Source: Macrothele yani (Eukaryota > Arthropoda > Arachnida > Araneae > Macrothelidae). Taken from it: a stretch of 64,000 bases of DNA. The notes beneath the pieces were generated by a model, which did no database searches, was not told the DNA's origin, and was given only the letters and a program-made list of their open reading frames with translations. Below, piece after piece: positions 34,175 to 45,030 of the stretch; the first letter of the stretch is position 1; each line of letters begins with the position of its first letter. A program made the translations under genes and the position numbers. Location: assembly GCA_039090855.1 (NCBI GenBank), contig CM077002.1:84944194-85008193 (forward strand). The letters run 5' to 3'.

Positions 34175-34484
34175 ATTCCTCCTGTTTTTTACAGTGAAAA
34201 TACCGACCGCAATCGTCTTTTCTTCCGTGTGCGGTTGGAAAATCATCATCACACAGAGAACAAAACCTACGGTTTTCGGATACCCGAGTCGATTTTAGAC
34301 ACGGAAATTCTTGCGAATAACTCTCCTTGAATTTTTGACAACATTTTTGCTTTTTAGATCCAAAAATATTAGTAGAGGAAGGTGGCCGTTTACCCGACGC
34401 TATTGGAAGTAAATTCACACGCGACAAACACGATGGGAGCAAAAACCAACAACGCACAGAACAATTAACTATGGAAGGTTTCAT
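34175..34484 (-). pseudogene. BED-like zinc-finger fragment, probably hAT N-terminus
   Basis: Minus-strand 103-codon frame ending FKESYSQEFPCLKSTRVSEN and then CSLCDDDFPTAHGRKDDCGR. C-x2-C followed by F..AHG..D resembles the BED-like finger of hAT-derived proteins (C.VC...F...HGG..D...H...K.H), with the His pair decayed. No transposase follows. Tentative. Confidence 0.4.
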
Positions 34485-35034
34485 AGCTCTGTTATGCGGA
34501 TAAATAGAAAATTAGCACTAAATGCTTATGATACAAAAAAACTGATCAAAAAGATATTTTAAATTGCATAAATAAATCAATTCTGAAAAAAAAGGATAAA
34601 AGAAAAAGGCAATGCAAATAAAATAAATTATAATAAAAATCCATGCAACGTTTGATTAGCACAATATAAGTTTTCTGCTAAGATGCGGGGAAATAAAATG
34701 TCACAACTAAATGTGCAAGTGAGTAATGAAAATAAAATCCTCAAATAAAAAACAAAAGAATTAAAACTAAAATTAAAAGATTCTCATCAAAGAATGATCT
34801 AGGGAAAACATTAATCTTTAAAACAAGCTATTAAGAAAGAAAGAAAGAAAGAAAGTTCCTGTGAATCTCACAAGATAAAAAAACAAGAAAGATGACACTG
34901 AATTTTCGGATGTAATAAGCACGTCTTTTGAATCCATTCTGACGCGAATTAAATTCATCAAAGATGTTCAGAATCAATGGAACCGATTTGAAAAACAATC
35001 AACTGGTTCAAACAATCGATAAAACATCCAGAAA
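34485..35034. other. A-rich stretch, nothing recognised
   Basis: Contains an AAAG microsatellite (34832-34853). No coding signal. Confidence 0.5.
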
Positions 35035-35036
35035 TA

Positions 35037-36444
35037 CACTGCTGGCCACCCAAAATGCAACACCAAGAAGGACACGAGATAGCAAAGCCAGATTTACTGG
35101 ACACATAACAACAGATACAAAGATGAAACGATTGAGTTTACAGGCCCGTGCGACTTGCGTAACACGCAGACATCAATGGTTCGTGTGGCCCCCATGGCTG
35201 GCAATAACGGCAGCTACACGCCGCAGCTCGAACGAAAGAGGCTTTGGATGTGGGCTTGGGGTATGACGGTCCAGGCTGCTTCCACACGTTGCCACAGTTC
35301 ATCAGGCGTAGCCGCGGGTGGTGCTTGCCGGGCCACTCGGTTGCCGATCAGCGACCAGACGTGTTCAATGGGCGACATATCGGGAGAACAGGCGGGCCAC
35401 GGCAGCAGTGACACCTGGTGGACCGTGAAGAATTATTGCACGATGCGTGCCACGTGCGGGCGCGCATTGTCCTGTTGAAACGTGGCCGCTGGCAGAGCCT
35501 GTAGGTAAGGGAGGACTACAGGCTCCCAAACGTCGGAGATGTAGCGATGGCTGTTGAGTGTATCGGCGATGCGTACCAGAGGGGTGCGGGTGTCATATCC
35601 AATTGCGCCCCAAACCATAACGCCAGGCGACGGACCGGTATGGCGATGCATAATGCAGGCGTCATACAGTCTCTCGCCGTGGTTCCGCTACATGCGAACC
35701 CGACCATCGTGATGTTGCAGGCAGAAGCGGGATTCGTCGGAGAAGACAATGTCGTGCAATTCCGTAGTCCAGGTGCGGTGTTCAACGTCCCACTGCCGCC
35801 GCACTCGCCGGTGGTGTAACGTCAATGGTAATCGGAGCAATGGGCGCCGTGCGACAAGTCCCCGCTCCTGCAGACGACGTCGAACGGTACGTGCTGACAC
35901 AGGTTGTTGCGCAACACACCCTAATTCCCACGCTAACGTTCGTGATGTGGCGGTGCGAGCTGTCAATGCCCGCAGCACAACATGCCGGTCCTCTCGTTTG
36001 GTGGTGTGCCGCGGCTGCGGCAATTGCTCACGTTGGTCCGTCCGTCCCTCCTGCACCCACCGAATCCATACTCGCCTCATTGTGGCTGGATGTCGTCCCA
36101 CACAGGCGCCGATGTCTCGGGTCGATAAATCGCGTTCGCGATAAGCCACTATTCGTCCTCTGTCGAATTTCGAAACGTGCTGGAATGACTGCCGTATTCT
36201 GCGACGAGGCATCAAGAAGCTTCCAACGCACAGGTCCGGCAGCACAACACACTTCTACTAATTGCACCCCGTCTTCTGTGCACCCTTCTTATAGTGCTTC
36301 TCGGTGGCGTGCCGGAGGCACATGATTTGCATATGCCCTGCAATGTTAATCGTTTGCATGTCCTCTCGCGGGCGACGCATGCTGCGAATTTCAGGCCAAT
36401 CGGATGCTTCCTTCTTGGTGTTGCATTTTGGGTGGCCAGCCGTG
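35037..36444 (-). mobile_element. Tc1-like DNA transposon, copy 2
   Basis: Left end starts CACTGCTGGCCACCCAAAAT, right end reverse complement starts CACGGCTGGCCACCCAAAAT; TA flanks at 35035-35036 and 36445-36446. 1408 bp, same family as 20870-22276, roughly 90 percent similar by eye. Confidence 0.9.
35173..36212 (-). pseudogene. Tc1-like transposase, copy 2, frameshifted
   Basis: About 346 codons. Start at 36212; residues visible are QSFQHVSKFDRGRIVAYRER, VGRHPATMRRVWI, a second HTH (TSRTLAWELGCVAQQPV), HDIVFSDESRF (Asp), WGAIGYDTRTPLVRI, FQQDNARPHVARIVQ (Asp) and WPACSPDMSPIEHVW (Glu). More complete than copy 1, but frame breaks remain near 35420-35440 and 35690, so a DD34E enzyme inactivated by small changes. 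Confidence 0.85.
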
Positions 36445-36446
36445 TA

Positions 36447-36870
36447 GAAACATCTACTTAGTTCCACCAGCATAACTCAATTCAATCTACCAAAGACAAC
36501 TAAATTTAGCATCAGTTGCTTATTTAATTGCAAGAGTATAACTTGGGCATATCTCATCTAGGGAAGGGGTTCCTTGAATTTAAGTTAGAAATCATGCTAT
36601 ATTAATGGGAGACATGCGAAAGCGCAGAACAAGTGACTGCCACGGAGGAACCTCATATTCGATCCCAGGCAGGTACAAATGCTCGAGCCGCTAAATATCC
36701 TCCGTGCGTCGGATGAGCACGTTAAGCCGTCGGATCTCGGGTACTGGCCCCCCTGTAATAAATCAGGGCGTCTTCCTCCTCCTTTCTACCTCTTTTCTGT
36801 GTCACTTTCCTATCGGACACTGTATCCCAAATCTCCTAGCTTCCTATTTCTGAGGGTTGTTTAAGACCTG
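36447..36870 (+). mobile_element. Possible second tRNA-like SINE family (36600-36870)
   Basis: From about 36610, GCGAAAGCGCAGAACAAGTG and CATATTCGATCCCAGGCAG resemble box A and box B of a tRNA-derived SINE, followed by a conserved-looking body with GCACGTTAAGCCGTCGGATC. No poly-A end or target duplication was found. 36447-36600 holds nothing recognised. Confidence 0.4.
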
Positions 36871-38879
36871 GGGTCAGACACTCATCCTTTACTAAAATCC
36901 TCTACTGATGATCTGAATCACAGAATAAGGTCATCTCAATAATCGTGGTGTTATTTCGTTTCTGTTTCAACTGAATTTAACTGAAATATTTTTAGGATGG
37001 GGAATAAATCTCATCTTTTTCAGCATCCACTTTCCTGCAATTAAGTTTGTAATCGATGCCAAATTTGGTTGCATTTGGTAGATTCCATTGAGAGTTCTAC
37101 AACTTTTTTTCAATAATTTTTTTCATTAAACTGTTTCTTCAAGCGAAGTTATTGGGTTTGGAATATTCCTTCTCATGTATAGGAATTTTCTGGCTTCATA
37201 TATTTTTTCTTGTACAGAATCACAATGAAATTTCAGTAGAAAATTAAAATGTAGCTTTGTTTTCATCTGCGGCTCTCTATGGGCAACATTTAAAATTTAT
37301 CAGAAGTAATATTCTGCATGATAATACTTTGTTGCTGTTTTATACTTATTTCACATGAAAATTATCCTTCAGATTCATCATACTTTTACCATGAAACTGG
37401 ACAATCATTGTACAGTTCATAACATTCTTTGATAATCTTCGGCTTTTTAATAATGTATCATACGTTGTCCTCAATTACGCCCTGATTTTGAAACGAAATT
37501 GTCTTCAATTTTGCATTGAAATTGAGGACAACATGTCATTTAGTCCTCAGTCTCGTTCTCAAAAATCAGGTCACCTTAAGTTTATTGGTATTTGCAAAAC
37601 TAATTAAGAAAACAGAAACGCAATTTTTTCAGTCTAATGCTATGTTACAGAAATCCCAAAAGCCATAAAAAATATGCAAAATATAACTGTGGAGAAAAGA
37701 TGATACATGTTTAATCACAAAGTTTTAAATAATGCAGATACAAAATTAAAAGTTTAAATAAAGAGGGAGTTCATGAGCTAAGAAGTTTAAACAAAGAAAA
37801 TAGTGACAAAATTTTAAACATAGATTTCATGGAAACAAAATTGAATGCATGTTTAGAAAAGAACACAAATTGAGAGCAAAATGATACAAAACCACTCCTT
37901 TTCAATACTGTGCAAATAATAAAATACCAAATTCTGAGGATGCAAAAATAATTTGACACCAAACTTTACTTAAGACAGAAACATATTAAAATTTAAATTT
38001 CATATGGAACAAGAAGACAAACAAGAGGCATTATTGTTATTATTATTATTATTAAGTCCCAGATATACGACTTGGTATATTTTTTCTTGCCTTTATTACT
38101 ATTTTTAACTTGATATAAGCCTGTTTCAGCTAATTTTTATTAAAATTGTTAGAAATATAGCCTCACAGCACTATGAAAAAAACCCCGCAGATCGTCAGAG
38201 AAGATTTGCAGTCGCTGCAGATGGATTGCGACATTACACTGCGTAGCCGGGGGAGCTGTTGTTCACCCATCGAAAGAACTGCATGTACAGACATAAAAAA
38301 AAAGGATGCCGCACATAAACAAGTAAGGTACCGTTGGAAAGGACTCGCAAGGAACTATCACATGATGGGAAGAAGCATGCTAATTAAGCTAATCAACGTG
38401 GTAATTATCTCTCTATCTCCGAATTTTTCCATATAAAGGATATGTTATTTTATGCGCATTTTATTTAGCACATGAAAAAAACCCCTAAATTTTAAATACC
38501 GTCCAAATCGGATTATTCATAGCGAAGATATTTGGAAACAAAGTTAGAGGAACCACCCATAAATCTACATCTGCGAAATACACCTGGAATGCTTTATTTC
38601 CTGCAAGAACAGCGATAATGCTGGAAAGTCTGCATCTTGCCCGAATCTCCGATAAATTGAATACAGAGTACAAATGCGAACAGGATCATGACCATAATCT
38701 GTACAATAACTTGGGCACATCTCATCTAGGGACGGGGTTCATTTACTCTTGTTGTTTTCTTTATAACAACTTCATTTATTCGTGCTAATGATTTGAATTA
38801 GGGTTAGAATAAACAGTGTATATTTTTCTAATGATCGGAAACCCGAATTGATGCAAGATGAACTTTGTTTCGAATATTC
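36871..38879. other. Long non-coding stretch
   Basis: AT-rich. A 34-base sequence near 36537-36570 (ATAACTTGGGCA..ATCTCATC) recurs near 38705-38740 with two mismatches. A short inverted repeat (TTGTCCTCAATT and complement) lies at about 37465-37525 and an ATT microsatellite near 38030-38055. Confidence 0.5.
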
Positions 38880-40399
38880 TTGTTTCCGATTGTGAGAGCG
38901 AAAGTACTGGTCACGTGTCGTGGCTCCGCCTCCTACTTATGGATCTGAGGCGTCCACGCTATTTGGCTCCTCACAGACACAAGGAAGTGTTCGTGTTTCT
39001 CTGAAACACTCCCTAAACACTATTCGAGCGAACAAACAAAGCCTTCCCCACTTTATTATGAAATCTGTGATTCGGGAAGGCGGATCGAAAACAGCTGAAC
39101 GGACAGAATAATACTCACACTAAAATATAATGATATCGAGAGGAGTTACTTTTGGAAACACACAAACATTTATTACGTAAACAATTAGGTTCCTGACGGC
39201 GGTGGATTACTCTTTCTCTAACATCAGGCTTCCCTAAGGATCAGACCTGACAAGAGGCGTGATACACGAAAGCTAAGATAACCACTTCCGAAGAAAATCT
39301 CTCTCGGCGTTGAAGTTCTAGAAAGAATCTACCTACTATTATGTAGATCTATATCTCTGATAATGTTATGAAAAGTAGTCTAACTATACTACTCTGTCAA
39401 AACGTTTCAATCTTAGCCTGTGCTAAGATTGGATTCACTGTAGCGAAATATCTACTACACCAGCGGGAACCCTGACTAGGGCCTATACCGCTGCAGCTAA
39501 GCACTCTATCTCTTCTAGGATAGATGCTCGCTAAACTCAACCTGAGCGTCGGACCTCCGTGGCTTGGAGCGTCCCTCGGCTCACACACAAAAAAAGGCAA
39601 ACGCTTCGCGTCCCCTTTTACCGGAAAACTACTCTCTCCGTTGGACGAAAGCAGATTAACTAACAGATCCTCTTCAAGGGACCAGCTCGTCTCCTCCTCC
39701 GGGCTACGCATGCGCGAAGACCTCGGCGCTGACCTTACCCTCACGCTGACCTGTTGATGTGGGTCACCTTTCGCGCCCATCGCCGACCACACCCCTGAGC
39801 GTTGGCTCGGTGGCTCGCTGATGGGATTTAATCCTACCTTCCGCGTCTCCGCGGCTCTGTCAGATCTTCCATTAGGACGTGAACCCTTTGAGAAAGTAAT
39901 CCTACCGCCGAAGTACATTCTCATAATAACACAATATACATTGTTATGTTTATACAAAGGTGGATGGCTGTTTTCCAGACTTTTAGGCGTCTGGACGACA
40001 CTGACAATGTACAGCAAAAGTCGCGGTATCATTGAAGATGCTATCAGTTCGTCGAAAAAGGCCTCTCCCTTTCTAAGGCGTGAGAAACTAAAGTTCTTTG
40101 TTTGAGGCTCTCGACCTCTGAAAAATAAGAAATGTTCACGAACTTTCTGTCTCCATCTTGGGCTTGTAATGTCTTTTTCTTCATGAAAAAGTAAAAATGT
40201 TCAGCATTATTATAAATTAACATGGTTAATATGACCGTTCTTACACCGATCATTACATTTTCTCGAGGCACTGGTATTCACTTATCACTGAAAGGTCGTT
40301 TCATAATCGAAAATTGAAGCAGAACCACGAAATCCGTTTTTCAGCGTCTTTTGTAAAAAAGATCGTGCTAGCGTTACTGGTTTTGTCCGTCCGACAGCC
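38880..40399. other. GC-richer block with a 211-codon minus ORF of unknown nature
   Basis: Base composition rises between about 39390 and 39900. A minus-strand frame of 211 codons (39397-40032) contains Arg/Ser-rich sequence with no domain that I recognise, and plus-strand frames overlap it. A solo LTR or a promoter/exon region is possible, but I cannot identify boundaries. Not called as a gene. Confidence 0.35.
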
Positions 40400-43300
40400 T
40401 GTGGACATCATATCTCTGCAAATATTAGTCCGATTTAAAAAATCTTTTTTTGTATTGGGAAGCTTGAAAAGTGCGAATGATGATCCTTCATTTCGTTTTT
40501 CTGTTTATGAAGAAGAATTTCGCCGCTAGAGGACGTAAGTACAGATATCGAATTCAAAATACATTTTATTCCATATAGTTGCTTCTAAACATCCCACTGA
40601 AAAAATTATTTTACCTTTCAATTCCATTTATAGCAAAGACTATTTTAGGTATAGTCACTTTTTCAAGTTAAGCACTGATTTCCCGTTAGGGGCGTAAAAG
40701 TCAACTGCGTTTTCTCCGATATCTCTGCTTCTAAAACTCCGATTTGAAAAGCCTTTCTACTGTGGATACAGCTACAGATGGGATTTTTGGTAAAAATGGT
40801 TTGGCCACCAGGGGACCTAAGGTTTAACTTTTTGCTCGTGATGTATTTGCAGCAAAATCTGTGCTTCTAAAATCTCGACTGAAAAAATTCGTTCGTGGAC
40901 CGATACCACTTACATCAATAAAACTTTTCGGAATATATTCTTCTTAAAATAGGGCACGGTTTCTCGTCCAGGAGGAGTAGATGTACGCCCTCTTTTTGTC
41001 AATATCTCTGCTTCTAAGAGTCCGATTTGAAAAATTTCACCTTTGTTGGATAGAGTTCCCTGTGCGAATTTTTTTTTTCATATAATTTTAAAATTTTCTA
41101 GTAACCCATAGATTTTCGTCTAGGTGGCGATAAGATAAATTGCGTTTCCCCGATATCTCTGCTTCTGACACTCCGATTTGAAAAATTCTTCCTGTATCGC
41201 ATACAGCTTCAGATTGAAAATGGTTTGCATATAATTCCTAATGTTTGGTAAAGAACGGTTTGGACACCAGGGAGCGTAAATGTCAATTTCTGGTTCTGAT
41301 GTATTTGCAGCAAAATCTGAGCTCCTGAAAACTCGATTGAAAAAATTGTTTCGTTGACCGACACCACTCACCTCGAACCTTTTGAGAATACTTTCTTCGT
41401 AAAATAATGCATAGTTTTTTCGCAAGAGGGAGTAGAAGTATATCATATATTTGTCGATATCTTTGCTTCTGAGAGTCCGATTTAAATAATTATTTCTGTC
41501 TTGGAGAGCTTTTTCACTGCGAAAGGTTTCTCACATAATTTGAAATTTTTCATAACGCCCAAGTCTGCCACCAGAGGGCCTGAGTTTACATTTTCGTTTA
41601 CAGCAATATCTGTGGAGCTAAAAACCCGACTGAAAAATTTCTTTCTTCGGAAAGATACTACTAACTATGCAAACTCTGTGTGCGTATTTTCTTCCCCAAA
41701 TAATGTACACTTTCGCCTCTAGGCAGGGCCCGACTTTGGTCAGTCGAGGCCCTGTGCACATCCTATGTCCGGGGCCCCTGGATCAAAAATTTTCGGTCAA
41801 CAGTTGAAAAGAATATTTTCTGGTAAATATTTTGTTGCAAGCAGTTGTTCTACGAGTAGTAGTAAAAGCATTAAAACGCATCCCACATGCTAGTCAACTT
41901 TATAGCCAATGTGTCTTGTAATATACGAGCATTCACACCAATTGTACTTTCCCGCACCCGCAGAGCTTACAGCTGTAACATTAATTGCTCTGGAATTTTT
42001 TTGTTCTATAATATCATTTACGGAAACAAATAACTATCCTCCCAGAGTTATAATTTAAAACCTCTAGTTTACTATAAATTTAATGGAAATGATGAACTGA
42101 TAATAGTTTAAGCTGCAAGAAGTAATACCTCACAAAGTGTTACAGCTGACAACACACATTGTGGGACAAATTATTGCAACAGTCCATGTAAATTATTACA
42201 ACAGCAGCGTTCGAATTACCTGGTCCACTGGCCACTGGTCAGTAAAATTTTCATCGGGCCAGTGAATTATTTATGCTACTGGTCCAGATGGCCACTATTT
42301 TTTTGTCCGGTTTGTTTTGGAATTTACAGGTTTATAAAGAACTAAACGAAATTTCAAAATATTGAGGTTTGTTTATGGCAGTTTTCAAATTTTTTGAAAT
42401 TCAGATATTTACTACTCAAAATCTGAATATTGGAATTACAGATCATACTTCAGTTTTATGAAAATTTTGGACTGTAGGAAACCGAGTTCCAAATCAAAAT
42501 ATTTGGATTAAGACAACACCACTTTTTGCCCAAGTAGTGACCCCAGAGTCTTTTATTATGCTTTCCAACTGGAGGATGAAGACCCATTTACGCTCTGGCT
42601 TTGCCCATCTGTCTGAATTCTGCCCACATGGGAGAACCTCCTGCCTTTCACACAGAAGCAAAGTATTCTATGAAGGTGGCATTTGGTATGTTGCAAAGTG
42701 CTTCATAATCAATCAATGCATTGTATTCACTGTACTGTATATGCATATATATATATATATTTTCAATATGATGACTTAAAAAAAAACCTTTTGATTTTTT
42801 TATCAACTTTTTTCAAGGTAGTTTGGAGGCCCCCCCCCTCAAATTCTGAGGCCCTGTGCAGGTGCACCGAGTGCACGTGCAGAAATCAGGCCTGCCTCTA
42901 GGGGCCACAAATATCTGATCTGTTGTCCTCAATATCTCTGCTTCTACATGTGCAATTAAAAGAAAAATCTTTCAACACCGGAAGCCATTTACTTTGTAGA
43001 ACACTTTAGTTTAGTATATGAGGAATTTTACAGTTCACAGTTCAGTCGGTAGGTTGTGTTTGTGTACTTCTGTTTGCAGCTGTATCTTCGCTTCTAAACA
43101 CCCTATTGAGAAATTACCTTTTTTTACTGCATGCCATTCACGACAACATAGAGATGTGGACCATTATCCTCTTTAAATAAGACACAGATTTCCCGCTAGG
43201 TGGTGTGAGGGTCAATACATTTCTCTTTTTTTCTCCTTTTCTGTTTGCGGGAGACGTAGCTAAAAAGTTCTTTTTCCTTAGCATAGCTTTTTCCATGACG

Positions 43301-43560
43301 AATATTTTAAGCCTGTTTTCAACATTCCCATTATGCAAACTTCTTCCGCTAGTAGGTGTAGAGTTGTATCACGTTTCTTTCTGTATTTGTTCCTTTAACT
43401 GTTCCATTTGAAAATCTGTTTGTCTTCGATATCGTGCTATGAAATTTTTTTTTGTGCGCCATTCGTTAATTTTTGCAGCATACGTTTTAGCCGCTGTTGG
43501 AAGTGGTGTAGCTGTTTCTATTCTGGATGTTTTATCGACTGTAAACATCTGGTTTATTTT
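40400..43560 (+). repeat. Diverged ~150-bp satellite with trimeric higher-order structure
   Basis: About a dozen units carry GATATCTCTGCTTCTAA, then a CCGATTTGAAAAA-like block, and a box resembling CCRCYAGRKGGCGTAA. Anchors lie near 40720, 40862, 41003, 41153, 41310, 41458 and 41605, a spacing near 147 bp. Units three apart resemble each other most (40800 with 41259; 40966 with 41413; 40680 with 41110), a period near 430-460 bp. The array is interrupted by a hAT-like insert at 41724-42894 and decays at both ends. Confidence 0.8.
41724..42894. mobile_element. Non-autonomous hAT-like element, 8-bp target duplication
   Basis: Flanked by CCTCTAGG on both sides (41716-41723 and 42895-42902) inside one satellite unit. 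Ends start CAGGGCCCGACTTTG and, reverse complemented on the right, CAGGCCTGATTTCTG. 8-bp duplications and CAGG-type ends fit hAT. A subterminal GAGGCCCTGTGCA is present in inverted copies at both ends. No transposase domain was recognised inside. Confidence 0.8.
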
Positions 43561-43670
43561 TTTAACTGGTTGTATTGACTTTGAATAACTTTGAAAAATT
43601 TAATTCGCGTCAGAAAGGATTCAAAAGAACAACTACAACTAAAAATTCGGTGTCATCTTTCTTTTTTTGT

Positions 43671-44780
43671 TCAAATATTTGGAAGGCACAAATATAGAAA
43701 ATGAGAATGCATTAGGTGTAAAAATAAGTTTTGAAGCGTTTTAAGACAAGGCAACATGTAATTTGAGAGCAAACAACAATCCAAACACCTTCCGCCAGAG
43801 TCGGGCAGCTGACGAATTCCAGCCACGAAAAATGCTTCGTCGTGTGACGCGATAAAGTCGTGAACCCATTTTTGTACTTCGTCACATGTCCGGAACCGTA
43901 CAGCAGACAAACCTTGTTGCATCGATCGGAACAAAGGATAGTCTGAAGGGGTTATGTCAGGACTATACGCCGGGTGCTCCAAAACTTCCCAACCAAGCGG
44001 CAATAACGTTTCCTTGACCGATTTCGTTGAATGCGGCTTAGCGTTATCACGCAGTAAATTCACGGGACGCAATCCTTTGCCTGTGAATGGACGTTTCCGA
44101 CAGATTTCCAGGTTCAATCGCAGCAATTGATGCTTATAGCGATCAGCAGTAACAGTTTGGCTCTGTTCCAATAGTTCTTAATAGAGCACACCCTTCATAT
44201 CTCACCAGATGCACAGCAGAACTTTCTTGGAGTGAAATTGCGTTTCGGTGTCGAAGTCGTTACTTCACAGGAGTCTGCCCAGTGTTCTTTGTGTTTGGGA
44301 TTGTCGTACCATATCCACTTTTCATCACCCGTAACGATTTTCCACAGGAAAGATCTTCTGTGTTGTTTATTCAAGAGATTCAAACACTTGATGACACGCT
44401 CATTCTTGTTCCTCTGGCTCAGGTCATGTGGCACCCATTTTCCTTCCGAATCTTTCCCCTTGCGAGTAAACGATTGGAAGTGGCTTGTTGAGTTACCCCA
44501 AGTTGTTCAGTTAGTTCTTTTTGCGTTTGGGACGAATCTTCATCCAGCAATGCTTGCAGTTCCTCATGTGCAACCTTCTGCGGGGTTCCGGTACGTTCTC
44601 GATCGCCAACATCAAAATCACCTGCTTTAAAACGTCTAAACCAAACCTCACACGTGCTTTTGGATACAATATTCTCTCCCAGAAGAGAACAGATCGATGC
44701 ACATGCTTTTGCAGCACTTTTTCATTGATGAAATTCGTAACGAATGTAGTGTCGAATAAATGCAGTATCGCTTGACATCT
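43671..44780 (-). pseudogene. Mariner-type transposase (DD34D), broken
   Basis: Minus reading starts near 44780 (MSSDTAFIRHYIRYEF, a stop, then KSAAKACASICSLLGENIVS, VWFRRFKAGDFDV). Then GDRERTGTPQKVAHEELQAL, VTQQATSNRLLA, VPHDLSQRN, the first catalytic Asp in IVTGDEKWIWYDN, the second in LLRDNAKPHS, and YSPDITPSDYPLFRSM, where mariner has the third Asp. The order and the DN.(R/K)PH and SPD.AP.DYHLF-type motifs identify mariner. Several stops and shifts; terminal repeats not found. Confidence 0.85.
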
Positions 44781-44877
44781 TTCGTCTACCGATGTACAAG
44801 TGCGTTTGACTTATGAGAAAATTTCTGTGTCACATTTCAGGGGTGTTAGTGTCCCTACCATGTTTCGGAGCAATTAT

Positions 44878-45030
44878 TGGAGCAAGAAAACATGCAATTT
44901 GGAGCAGAAGCGAGAAAACATGCAATTTGGAGCAGAAGCGAGAAAACATGCAATTTGGAGCAGTAACGTTGGGTTTTGGAGCGAGAAAATTCGCATTTTG
45001 GAGCAGAACTTAGGTTTTGGAGCAGCTAAT
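44878..45030 (+). repeat. 28-bp minisatellite, about three units plus decayed copies
   Basis: Unit GAGAAAACATGCAATTTGGA plus GCAGAAGC is repeated from about 44883 to 44968, then weaker copies (TTTTGGAGC...) continue to about 45030. Confidence 0.85.

Noticed and set aside
39397..40032. 211-codon minus ORF as a host gene
   Set aside because: No domain, overlapping plus-strand frames of equal quality, no splice or start context; kept only as an unknown block.
40400..43560. CRISPR-like or gene-cluster interpretation of the regular repeats
   Set aside because: Units are about 150 bp and diverge along their whole length with no spacers; they fit a eukaryotic satellite.
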